From Algoriphagus sanaruensis (GTDB lineage Bacteria > Bacteroidota > Bacteroidia > Cytophagales > Cyclobacteriaceae): 64,000 nucleotides of DNA. The notes under the pieces are model-generated. The model saw only the letters and a program-made list of their open reading frames with translations, was not told where the DNA came from and did no database searches. Shown one piece after another: positions 53,928 to 61,881 of the stretch (the first letter of the stretch is position 1; every line of letters begins with the position of its first letter). A program made the position numbers and the translations under genes. The stretch is from NCBI RefSeq assembly GCF_001593605.1, contig NZ_CP012836.1, positions 3,600,501-3,664,500 of the forward strand, given 5' to 3'.

Positions 53928-55022
53928 ATGACCCGACTTTCCTCTTTTCTTACCTTTTTATTAGTGGGTTTGATCTTTTTTCAAGCCCAATCCCAAAATT
54001 TCAAGCAAGTCCTTCAATCGGAAATCAGTAACTCCAATACCGGCGTCCTTTTCACGATGGAATCCGGAAACGGAGATTTTTCTTGGTCTGGAGCGACTGG
54101 AATCAATGATTTGACGAAAGGAGATTCACTTGAAATCCAACACACCTTCCGAATCGCAAGCGTAACCAAAACCTTTGTGGCTGCTGGAATTTTGAGACTA
54201 ATGGAAAAAGGAATTCTGAATCTAGAAGATCCTATTTCCAAACATTTATCTCCCAATCATGCCGCAATCCTTTCTCAGGATTATAATTTGGATCAAATCA
54301 CGATCCGGCAGATTTTAAGGCATTCGGCAGGATTTTTCGACCATACCCATGCTCCTGAATTCTTTGAAATTGTGCTCCAAACTCCAGATCATGAATGGAC
54401 TCGTACCGAGCAGCTCCGCATGTGTGTGGAAAAAGGCGAGCCCATCGGCCCTCCTGGAGCGCAGTTTAGCTATTCTGATACCGGATATGTGATCTTGGGG
54501 GAATTGATCGAGACCTACACCGGAAAATCCCTGGATGGAGGAATTAAAGAATTGCTTGGTTTGGAGACTTTGGGGCTGTATCGATTAGATTTTGAGCGGA
54601 TCGATCCTCAAACTGACAAGCTCCGCATTCACCAATACCTTCAAGGACAAGACACCTTCGAATTCAGCCCTACGATGGATTATTATGGAGGCGGAGGGAT
54701 TTTGGCGAGTACCCAAGGTTTGGTAGACTTTTTCCAAGCTTTGTTTCAAGGCAAGATTTATGAAAAACCAGAAACGCTTCAACTCATGCTCGAGCCTGTG
54801 ACCTATGCAAGCAGAGCCCAAATGGATTACCAAATGGGGATGTTTAAAGTAAAGGTGAATGGAAAGAATGCCTACTGCCATTCGGGATTTTGGGGAACGC
54901 AAGTCCTGTACATTCCAGAAGTCGATTTATATATGGCAACTAATTACTCGGGAGGATGGAGAGGGAGAGCCGTAGCTCCAATTTTTGAGAAAATGCTGAT
55001 GGAAAAGGAAAAGGCAAACTGA
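53928..55022 (+). CDS. Serine hydrolase of the beta-lactamase/DD-peptidase (PF00144) family
   Basis: A 364-residue exported protein (signal peptide 1-22, ending FQAQSQ). Motif 1 S-x-x-K is ASVTKTF with the nucleophilic Ser; motif 2 Y-x-x is FSYSDTGYVILGEL; the third, KTG-like, motif is HSGFWG. This pattern fits class C-like esterases and DD-peptidases more than true class C beta-lactamases. Other marks are LEDPISKHLSP and IRQILRHSAGFFDH. Cell-wall carboxypeptidase or esterase activity is likely. The start is 34 bp after the NTF2-like gene. Confidence 0.88.
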   Translation: MTRLSSFLTFLLVGLIFFQAQSQNFKQVLQSEISNSNTGVLFTMESGNGDFSWSGATGINDLTKGDSLEIQHTFRIASVTKTFVAAGILRLMEKGILNLEDPISKHLSPNHAAILSQDYNLDQITIRQILRHSAGFFDHTHAPEFFEIVLQTPDHEWTRTEQLRMCVEKGEPIGPPGAQFSYSDTGYVILGELIETYTGKSLDGGIKELLGLETLGLYRLDFERIDPQTDKLRIHQYLQGQDTFEFSPTMDYYGGGGILASTQGLVDFFQALFQGKIYEKPETLQLMLEPVTYASRAQMDYQMGMFKVKVNGKNAYCHSGFWGTQVLYIPEVDLYMATNYSGGWRGRAVAPIFEKMLMEKEKAN

Positions 55023-55123
55023 TTGCCTTTCGTCTATCCTCTGAAAAACTGAAGGACCAAATGAACCCTCAACTCAAAAATCTGTTGAGACTTTAGCGTA
55101 TCACCCTATCGCAGCAAACCTTC

Positions 55124-56191
55124 ATGCCTGGCGAAAAAAGAATCCTGATCATAGGCGGCGGTCTCAGCGGACTGACTTTGGCTTATCTGCTTTCCAACCA
55201 TAACCTTCACATCACGCTACTCGAAGCCTCTTCCAAACTCGGAGGGAGAATTCAAACCATCAAAGGACCTCTTGGTACTCCTTTGGAACTCGGAGCAACG
55301 TGGCTCAATGACAGTCATAGCCGACTACTATCGCTCATGAGTCATTTATCCTTGAGAAAACACCCCCAAGTTTCAGATGGGATTTCCTTGTTCCAAACAT
55401 CCAAGACTGAACCAATCCAAAAATTCACGGTGCCGGATGAAGACGGTTCTTCCTATCGAATCGTGGGCGGAACCCAGACACTAATCGATGCACTCGCCGA
55501 AAAGCTCAACCCTGGGCAAATCAATCTCAACGCTAAAGTCATTCGACTCACCGAGGAGAAAGAAAACCTAAAAATTGAAACTTCATCGGGAGAAACTTTC
55601 TTTGCCAACTGTGTGGTGATAAGCCTTCCTTCCCAGGTAATCAGTTCGGAGGTCACATTTTCACCCCAACTGCCCGAACCTGTTTCTCAGCTTTTGCCTA
55701 ATGTTCAGACCTGGATGGCCGGCTCGATCAAGTTTGTGATGGAGTTTGAAAAACCTTTTTGGAAAAAATCAGGCTACTCTGGCATGGCTTTCAGTCATGC
55801 CGACATCATCGCTGAGATGTATGACCATAGCAATGCCGAAAAAACCAAATTCGGATTCACAGGATTTTTGAATTCGTCGGCTAGTAGATTTAGTCAAGAG
55901 GAAAGAAAGGCTTTGGCACTTCGGCATTTGAGTGAGCTTTTTGGAGAAAAAGACCTCAGCCCAACCCACTATGAAGACAAGGTATGGATTGGCGACTTGG
56001 TTTTGGGAGAAAACTCCCTCATTCCTCGGCCTCATCAGCACAATGGTCACCCACTCCTTTTGCAAAGCTATTTCAATGAAAAACTCTTTTTTACCGGAAC
56101 AGAAACCTCCACAGAATTCGCGGGATATATGGAAGGAGCTGTCAGATCTGCAGAACGTGTGGCTCAGCAAATTCTAAAAACAAAGGGCTGA
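55124..56191 (+). CDS. FAD-dependent amine oxidase
   Basis: A 355-residue flavoprotein. The dinucleotide motif is ILIIGGGLSGLTLAYLLSN with EASSKLGGRIQTI for the ribose and second GG; the C-terminal FAD contact is LFFTGTETSTEFAGYMEGAV. It is shorter than mammalian monoamine oxidase (about 520) but fits bacterial members. No signal peptide, so cytosolic; the substrate (amine, amino acid or carotenoid-like) is not clear. It converges on the epimerase gene; a weak GGGCTG/CAGCCC stem (56185-56207) overlaps the stop and lacks a T-run. Confidence 0.9.
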   Translation: MPGEKRILIIGGGLSGLTLAYLLSNHNLHITLLEASSKLGGRIQTIKGPLGTPLELGATWLNDSHSRLLSLMSHLSLRKHPQVSDGISLFQTSKTEPIQKFTVPDEDGSSYRIVGGTQTLIDALAEKLNPGQINLNAKVIRLTEEKENLKIETSSGETFFANCVVISLPSQVISSEVTFSPQLPEPVSQLLPNVQTWMAGSIKFVMEFEKPFWKKSGYSGMAFSHADIIAEMYDHSNAEKTKFGFTGFLNSSASRFSQEERKALALRHLSELFGEKDLSPTHYEDKVWIGDLVLGENSLIPRPHQHNGHPLLLQSYFNEKLFFTGTETSTEFAGYMEGAVRSAERVAQQILKTKG

Positions 56192-56285
56192 GCAAATCGC
56201 CCAGCCCGAAGTCTTGATACTAGTGGTCAAGATTTTCAATCTCGACCCTCTATCCTTGGAATTTGTAATTCCAAAAAAACAGAGA

Positions 56286-57137
56286 TCATAACCCGTGCTT
56301 CTCTCCAATCTCACGAATCAGCTTGTAGCCATTTTCAGCCATATCCCAAGGCGCTGAAAACTCTCTCCATACGCCGATCGAGTTGGCAAAGGCAGGATCA
56401 TTTCGGGTAAAGCCCTCGATGGTCAACCAGCCTTTATAGCCCACTTTTTTCAAGGTAGCAAAGGTCTCGTTCCAATCCACATGACCCGATCCCGGTGTAC
56501 CACGGTCATTTTCAGAAATATGAAAATGGCCTAAGCGTGGAGCAATTTTCTCGATTGCTAAGCTCAGCTTTTTCTCCTCCATATTCGCGTGATGCGTATC
56601 AAACATGGCTTGGACATTAGGGTGATTGACCTTAGCTAGCAAGTAATCCAACTGTTCCATGGTGTTGGCTAAGTAGCATTCGAATCGGTTCAAGGCCTCA
56701 GGAGTCATCAGGACTCCGAGCTTTTGGGCATGATCGGCAACGGAGTTTAGGACTTCGGCAGACCAATTGTATTCATCCTCTATAGGTGCCCGACTGGCAA
56801 AAGTCGCAAAAGCAGAATGATAGGGACCGCAAAGCACTTGAGAATTTAAGTCCGCAGCTCGATCAAGAATCCCAAGGAGTTTTTCCTTTGCTTTTTCACG
56901 AACTTGGGGATCAGGGGAAATCGGGTTTTCATCAGGACCCATGACGGTTACAGTAGTCACTTCCAAACCGATATTTTTACAATGATCACCTACTGCCCGG
57001 CAAGCTTTTTCGTCCGTACCTCCAATAAAAAACTCAGCCCCGTCATAACCGATGGTTTTCAGTCGATCCAAAATCGGAAACAAGTTTTCCGAAATCTCTG
57101 CTGACCAGGCCAGCACGTTAAATCCTATTTTGTTCAT
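56286..57137 (-). CDS. D-tagatose/D-psicose 3-epimerase-like TIM barrel
   Basis: A 283-residue cytosolic barrel of the sugar isomerase/epimerase superfamily. The ATG at 57137 (MNKIGFNVLAWSAEISEN) is chosen since the longer frame runs into an inverted repeat. Metal and substrate residues resemble ketose 3-epimerases: the Glu in TPEALNRFECY, Asp and His in FDTHHANMEEK, the strand GHFHISENDRGTPGSGHVDW and a final Glu in WLTIEGF. The hydroxypyruvate isomerase family is the alternative. In this locus, next to ThuA and not far from a Gfo/Idh/MocA gene, a 3-keto or ketose sugar is a sensible substrate. Confidence 0.85.
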   Translation of the reverse strand: MNKIGFNVLAWSAEISENLFPILDRLKTIGYDGAEFFIGGTDEKACRAVGDHCKNIGLEVTTVTVMGPDENPISPDPQVREKAKEKLLGILDRAADLNSQVLCGPYHSAFATFASRAPIEDEYNWSAEVLNSVADHAQKLGVLMTPEALNRFECYLANTMEQLDYLLAKVNHPNVQAMFDTHHANMEEKKLSLAIEKIAPRLGHFHISENDRGTPGSGHVDWNETFATLKKVGYKGWLTIEGFTRNDPAFANSIGVWREFSAPWDMAENGYKLIREIGEKHGL

Positions 57138-57220
57138 GATATATTTTGTCAACGGACCACAGTCGACGGTCGACAGCAGCAAATCAGAAGACTGTTGACC
57201 GTGGACTGTTAACCAAAATT
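57138..57220. repeat. GTCGAC/GTCCAC-type inverted repeat in the epimerase leader
   Basis: Left arm 57144-57174 (GTCAACGGACCACAGTCGAC and one extra GGTCGACAG unit) can pair with the right arm around 57190-57214 (GACTGTTGACCGTGGACTG). It is a variant of the repeat at 21211-21280; both are just upstream of TIM-barrel isomerase genes. Confidence 0.65.
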
Positions 57221-58243
57221 TTATTTAAAATCCCCTACTCTCATTCCCTTACGGAAGGAATCAAATCCAAACATCGTAGGGGTATAGGCTCCGACATAGG
57301 ATACATTAAGTTCTGGCGTAATCTGCTCGGACAATCCTAAAAGCCAAAATGAAGCATTAACAACAAGGCGTCTTAGGTCTGCACTTTGAAAATCCAAGGA
57401 AGCCCCCATGGTTGACGCAAAGGCAGTTCCTGGGGAGCCACCTTCGATTTGATACGTCTTAGTCCAAGCAATCGGCATCACTGATTTTTCAAAAATTAGC
57501 GGGGCATCAGGACTCATCCCAGCAGTGCTTTGACCAAAGAGTAAGACATTGGCATCAGAAGGTAAATGTTTGATTCCATAGACATCCGAGGGACCCCAAA
57601 TATCCTTCACTCCTCTCAAAACAGGATGATTGAGAAGTTGATCCATCCCATCAGGTAGTGCACGAGTGCCTTCTTTTCCATGATTTCCATGGTGATTCAC
57701 CCAAGTTTCTCCAAAAATCCGCTGTCCAAAACCTCGTTCCCAGTTTTCGGATTTACTCATCCAGTCCCACTTCGCAAACTTGGAGTCTTTATTTTTTTGA
57801 TAAGCAAAGGCATGAGTGGAAGTTCTCAGACCGATGATCGGTTTGCCTGCTTTGAGGAAATTTTCAATAAACTGGCTTTGCTCATCGGGTAGTTCTCGAA
57901 ATCGGATCAGCATAATCATTAGGTCTGCCGTCTCCAAGTGTTCCAATCCGGGAATGTTATTTTGGTAGTTGGGTACTATCTCTCCGGTCTCGGGATGAAT
58001 TGGAAATAAAACGGTGGTTTTGAATCCATGATGTTCGGAGAGAATTTTAGCCAGCATTGGCATTGATTCTTCGGAACGGTATTCGTCGTCTCCGGCTACT
58101 AGTACGATATGCTTTCCCTTGCCAGGACCATTTTTCCCTTCAAACTGAAGAAAAGTCACTCCATGCTGTGCGTATCCTATAAGGTGGATTCCCAGGGAAA
58201 AAAGAAATGCAATCGTCCAAGAACGAGGTTGATTTAGGCTCAT
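57221..58243 (-). CDS. ThuA-like exported protein
   Basis: A 340-residue protein with a signal peptide (about 1-25, IHLIGYAQ) and a ThuA-like glutamine-amidotransferase-like fold (PF06283): GKHIVLVAGDDEYRSEESMP, LETADLMIMLIRFRELPDEQ, FLKAGKPIIGLRTSTHAF, FGETWVNHHGNHG. The family is named for a trehalose-use gene of Sinorhizobium that works with a Gfo/Idh/MocA partner on 3-keto-trehalose. An exported one here fits periplasmic handling of oxidised glycosides. Its stop lies 83 bp upstream of the epimerase start, across the inverted repeat. Confidence 0.86.
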   Translation of the reverse strand: MSLNQPRSWTIAFLFSLGIHLIGYAQHGVTFLQFEGKNGPGKGKHIVLVAGDDEYRSEESMPMLAKILSEHHGFKTTVLFPIHPETGEIVPNYQNNIPGLEHLETADLMIMLIRFRELPDEQSQFIENFLKAGKPIIGLRTSTHAFAYQKNKDSKFAKWDWMSKSENWERGFGQRIFGETWVNHHGNHGKEGTRALPDGMDQLLNHPVLRGVKDIWGPSDVYGIKHLPSDANVLLFGQSTAGMSPDAPLIFEKSVMPIAWTKTYQIEGGSPGTAFASTMGASLDFQSADLRRLVVNASFWLLGLSEQITPELNVSYVGAYTPTMFGFDSFRKGMRVGDFK

Positions 58244-58277
58244 GTTTAAAGTGGGTTGGGTTAGAGACTCCAGAAAA

Positions 58278-59156
58278 TCATCCGGCTTTTTTGCCAGTGA
58301 TTTGCTTAAAAATAAGAATTGGAATCAAAACCACTATCCCGACAGCCAAACCAACGAGAAATTCTTTGATAATTCCGGGCCATGTTTCCAGCAAATGATG
58401 GAAAAAGTCCAGATTATGTGAAAAAATCCCTCCCGCCACCAGAAGCAGGGCGATGGTACCCACAAAGGAAATTACCCGAATCAGAATCGGCAAGGCATTC
58501 ACTAGGAGTCTCCCGATTTTATCTGAAATCGTATTATCCTCCGGATTGAGTGCGATCAATTTATACCCAAACTCATCCATCCGGACAATCAAAGCCACCA
58601 AGCCATAAACCCCCACCGTGGCCAAAATAGCAATGACTGAAACTACCACAATCTGAGTCATCAGTGACTCCTCGACCACTGTTCCCAAAGCAATGATTAC
58701 GATTTCTATGGAAAGGATAAAATCAGTGGTAATGGCAGATTTGACCTTTTTTTGCTCATGAGCAAGGACTTGTTCGGGAGTGATTTCCTCATTCAGATTT
58801 ACCTTTTCTTCGGTGTGTCCATGAGGAATAATCCATTCGAGGATTTTTTCTGCGCCTTCATAGGCTAGATACAAGCCTCCCAAAATCAAGATTCCCGTAA
58901 CTACCACCGGAGCAAATGCACTCAGCAAAAAGGCGATGGGAAGGATAATCGCTTTATTGAGAAGGGAACCTTTGGAAATCGCCCAGAGTACGGGCAATTC
59001 CCGATCAGGGACAAACCCCGAGGCCTTTTCGGCGTTCACCGCGAGGTCATCTCCTAGAATCCCGGAGGTTTTTTTGGCAGCTACCTTAGTCATGGTAGCC
59101 ACATCATCCATCAGTGAAGCGATGTCATCAAATAAGGCAAAGAAACCTGAAGCCAT
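58278..59156 (-). CDS. DUF808 (YedI) inner-membrane protein
   Basis: A 292-residue membrane protein with six or so hydrophobic helices. The N-terminus ASGFFALFDDIASLMDDVAT and the stretch TKVAAKKTSGILGDDLAVNA are the DUF808 (PF05661) signature; KNKAIILPIAFLLSAFAP-type and GLYLAYEGAEKILEW segments follow. Function unknown. It lies between ThuA and PhyH genes on the same strand but is also common in unrelated contexts, so functional linkage is uncertain. Its 5' leader carries repeat tracts. Confidence 0.88.
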   Translation of the reverse strand: MASGFFALFDDIASLMDDVATMTKVAAKKTSGILGDDLAVNAEKASGFVPDRELPVLWAISKGSLLNKAIILPIAFLLSAFAPVVVTGILILGGLYLAYEGAEKILEWIIPHGHTEEKVNLNEEITPEQVLAHEQKKVKSAITTDFILSIEIVIIALGTVVEESLMTQIVVVSVIAILATVGVYGLVALIVRMDEFGYKLIALNPEDNTISDKIGRLLVNALPILIRVISFVGTIALLLVAGGIFSHNLDFFHHLLETWPGIIKEFLVGLAVGIVVLIPILIFKQITGKKAG

Positions 59157-59273
59157 GTGTATTTACGAATTACGATTTTGGATTTACGGGAAGACCATGC
59201 CTCAAATTTTGTCATGGCCAAAAAAGAACTTTACAACCTTACAATTTTTCCGCTTCAAAAATCTTTCAATTTT
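59157..59273. repeat. Intergenic degenerate repeats upstream of DUF808
   Basis: ATTTACGAATTACGATTTTG (59161-59180) is the inverse of the CGTAAATC-type words. The 16-mer AACTTTACAACCTTAC (59228-59243) is the exact reverse complement of 20058-20073, and TTTCAATTTTTCAATCTTCC words follow to 59273, close to the stop of the PhyH gene. Confidence 0.65.
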
Positions 59274-60158
59274 TCAATCTTCCAATTTCTTCGGATCAAA
59301 AATCAACGGGAAAAATTTTCCACCCATCTTTTCTCCCTTGGGAATAACAGGAACTCCTTCCAATAATGGCTCATTGGTATCGGAAACGGTCCCATCGGCA
59401 AAGACATTGAGCACAAAAGCCTTTCTAGATCGGGGAGAAAAATTGGCAAAACTGCCGTGCACCAAAAGGGGATGATGAAATGCCGCATGGCCCGCTTTGA
59501 GCGGAATAGCCACGGGTTTGAAATTTGCTTTTTGTTCTTCTGTCATCATCGCCATCAGGCCATCCATCTCCCCGGCTAAGGCAGGTTTATCCAGCAAACC
59601 CCAACGATGCGAACCCGGTACATACTGAAGGCAGCCATTTTCCTCAGTGGCATCATCCAATCCACACCAGCAGGTCAGGTGTTGCATTTCGATCGTGCGG
59701 GTCCAGTAGCTGTAATCCTGATGCCAAGCCACATTGCCTCCGTGATGGGCAGGCTTGCAAAAAAGCTGATCGTGCCAAAACCGCACTGCCCGATCTCCCA
59801 GCAACTGCGAAGCGACCATTCGGAAAGCAGGATTCCAAATCACATCATGAAATGCCTCGGCAATTCTCCAATGTCCTAGAGAATGAAATAGCACTTTATT
59901 CGGATCTCCGGATTCATTGCTATGAAACTCATGAAAGAGATGATGAAGCGGATGCTTCGGGTCCATCACCTCATCGAGCGCTTTTTTCAGAACTTCAATC
60001 TGCCTTTCGTCCAAGAGTTTGATATCGGCCAAATACCCATTCTCATGAAAAAAATCTATTTGGCCTTGATTGAGACAGTATTGATCCCAGTCAGAGTCAG
60101 TTTTGGGTTGAGAAAACAGGTCGGTGATCGGACGATGGAAATCGGCTAGGTCGTGCAT
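59274..60158 (-). CDS. Phytanoyl-CoA dioxygenase (PhyH) family oxygenase
   Basis: A 294-residue cytosolic Fe(II)/2-oxoglutarate-dependent oxygenase. The iron-binding motif is WHQDYSYWTRT (His-x-Asp) and a distal His in HHPLLVHGSFANFSPRSRKAF, with Arg as the 2-oxoglutarate contact. A helical N-terminal part (EVLKKALDEVMDP) is standard. Bacterial PhyH enzymes hydroxylate many small molecules; the substrate is unknown. It is divergent from the Tat Gfo/Idh/MocA gene across a 175-bp gap. Confidence 0.88.
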   Translation of the reverse strand: MHDLADFHRPITDLFSQPKTDSDWDQYCLNQGQIDFFHENGYLADIKLLDERQIEVLKKALDEVMDPKHPLHHLFHEFHSNESGDPNKVLFHSLGHWRIAEAFHDVIWNPAFRMVASQLLGDRAVRFWHDQLFCKPAHHGGNVAWHQDYSYWTRTIEMQHLTCWCGLDDATEENGCLQYVPGSHRWGLLDKPALAGEMDGLMAMMTEEQKANFKPVAIPLKAGHAAFHHPLLVHGSFANFSPRSRKAFVLNVFADGTVSDTNEPLLEGVPVIPKGEKMGGKFFPLIFDPKKLED

Positions 60159-60333
60159 GGGTTTAAATTCAATTGAATGATAAAAGATAGTGAAAAACTA
60201 GAATAGAGAAATTCAAAAATTAAAGGGAAGACTCCGCAATGGTTTCCGTTGATTTTCATTTAGTATCTCATTATTCTAATTTCAGTTGGGTAGATTAGGA
60301 GAGTATTTCTCTTTTACCCAAAATCACCAAATC

Positions 60334-61758
60334 ATGTCCACCAATCGAAGAGACTTTCTGAAAACCGGAGCCACTGCTGCTTTAGGACTTTCAGGCTTTA
60401 CCTTGATTACTCCCGACGTCCTTGGCAAGTCCATGGGCTATGTCGCTCCATCTGACAAAGTGAATCTGGCTTGCATCGGCATTGGCAACCGAGGTAACGA
60501 AATCATCAAAGCCCTCCACAAAACCGGTCTTTGCAATGTGGTAGCGTTATGCGACGTGGACATGGGAGCCAAACAGACGCTTGAGGTGATGAATATGTTT
60601 CCTCAAGCTAAAAAGTATCAGGACTTCCGCAAAATGTTTGATGAGATCGGAGGCGAATTTGAGGCAGTAAGTATTGCCACACCTGACTTTTCGCATTTTC
60701 CTGTGACCATGATGGCACTCGCCGAGGGCAAGCATGTCTATGTAGAAAAGCCTATGGCAAGAACCTTCTTGGAGGTAGAGCTAATGATGGCTGCTGCGAA
60801 GAAAAATCCCAAATTGGTAACACAAATGGGAAATCAGGGACATTCAGAAGGCAACTATTTCCAGTTTAAAACTTGGAAAGAAGCTGGAGTGATTAAAGAT
60901 GTAACAGCGATCACCGCACACATGAACAGTCGAAGAAGATGGCATGGATGGGATCCAAACATCAGCCAATTCCCTGCCGGTGAAGCCATCCCGGATACGC
61001 TCAATTGGGACGTATGGACTAGCCAAGCCCAGCCACATGCTTTTAATAAAGATTTTCACAATGGACAATGGCGTTGCTGGTATGACTTCGGCATGGGTGC
61101 TTTGGGCGATTGGGGTGCACATATTATGGATACAGCCCATGAGTTTTTGGAGCTTGGACTTCCCTACGAAATCAACCCTGTGAAGCTCAGCGGGCATAAT
61201 TCCTTCTTCTTCCCAATGTCCACCACCTTGGAATTCAAGTTCCCGGAGCGAGGTACCATGCCTCCTTTAACTATTACTTGGTATGATGGATTGGACAATA
61301 TTCCTGCTGTTCCGGATGGCTATGGGGTCTCCGAATTAGACCCTAATATTCCACCGCCAAGCAATGGACAGATTCAGCCTGCGAAATTGAATCCTGGGAA
61401 AATTATTTACAGTAAGGAATTGACTTTCAAAGGAGGCTCTCATGGAAGTACCTTGTCAATTATCCCTTCCGAAAAAGCCAAAGAATGGGAATCTAAGTTA
61501 CCAGAGGTGCCTCAAAGCCCTTCTAATCACTTTGAAAACTTCCTTAAAGCTTGTAAAGGCGAAGAAAAGACCCGATCTCCTTTCGAAATTGCAGGTCCGC
61601 TCAGCCAAGTATTCTGCTTGGGGGTATTGGCCCAATGGACGGGTTTGAAACTTGAATTTGACCGAGAAACCAAGCAAATCACCAACAATGCGATGGCAAA
61701 TCAATTGCTGATGGGCTTGCCTCCAAGAAAAGGATGGGAAGAGTTTTATAAAGTGTAG
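60334..61758 (+). CDS. Tat-exported Gfo/Idh/MocA family oxidoreductase
   Basis: A 474-residue protein with a twin-arginine signal (NRRDFLKTGATAALGLSGF); the ATG at 60334 is chosen because the Tat motif starts within five residues of it. The Rossmann part has LACIGIGNRGNEIIKAL, DVDMGAKQT and the family Lys motif VEKPMARTF. QMGNQGHSEGNYF and WGWDPNI-like stretches and MGALGDWGAHIMDTAHEF are typical of the Tat subgroup, which binds its NAD(P) before export. Members include glycoside hydrolase family 109-like and glycoside 3-oxidoreductases. A periplasmic partner of ThuA and the epimerase is likely. A terminator follows. Confidence 0.9.
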   Translation: MSTNRRDFLKTGATAALGLSGFTLITPDVLGKSMGYVAPSDKVNLACIGIGNRGNEIIKALHKTGLCNVVALCDVDMGAKQTLEVMNMFPQAKKYQDFRKMFDEIGGEFEAVSIATPDFSHFPVTMMALAEGKHVYVEKPMARTFLEVELMMAAAKKNPKLVTQMGNQGHSEGNYFQFKTWKEAGVIKDVTAITAHMNSRRRWHGWDPNISQFPAGEAIPDTLNWDVWTSQAQPHAFNKDFHNGQWRCWYDFGMGALGDWGAHIMDTAHEFLELGLPYEINPVKLSGHNSFFFPMSTTLEFKFPERGTMPPLTITWYDGLDNIPAVPDGYGVSELDPNIPPPSNGQIQPAKLNPGKIIYSKELTFKGGSHGSTLSIIPSEKAKEWESKLPEVPQSPSNHFENFLKACKGEEKTRSPFEIAGPLSQVFCLGVLAQWTGLKLEFDRETKQITNNAMANQLLMGLPPRKGWEEFYKV

Positions 61759-61806
61759 ACGCTAGATATAATTTGCTAGACGTTTTGGACTTATTTAGAA
61801 AAAATT

Positions 61807-61835
61807 GCTGTTAGAGAAATCTGACAGCTTTTTTT
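61807..61835 (+). terminator. Terminator after the Tat Gfo/Idh/MocA gene
   Basis: GCTGTTAGA (61807-61815) pairs with TCTGACAGC (61820-61828; one G-T pair), then seven T. Confidence 0.85.
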
Positions 61836-61881
61836 ATGGTCTGAAAATCTTTCTCACTTTTCCACATTACCACTTTCGACC

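Noticed and set aside
53928..55022. Class C beta-lactamase
   Set aside because: Motifs are S-x-x-K, Y-S-D and H-S-G; the Y-x-N and K-T-G motifs of class C enzymes are not intact, so a DD-peptidase or esterase is more likely.
56185..56232. Terminator between the amine oxidase and epimerase genes
   Set aside because: Stems GGGCTG/CAGCCC and TCTTGA/TCAAGA are short and lack T-runs; left unannotated.
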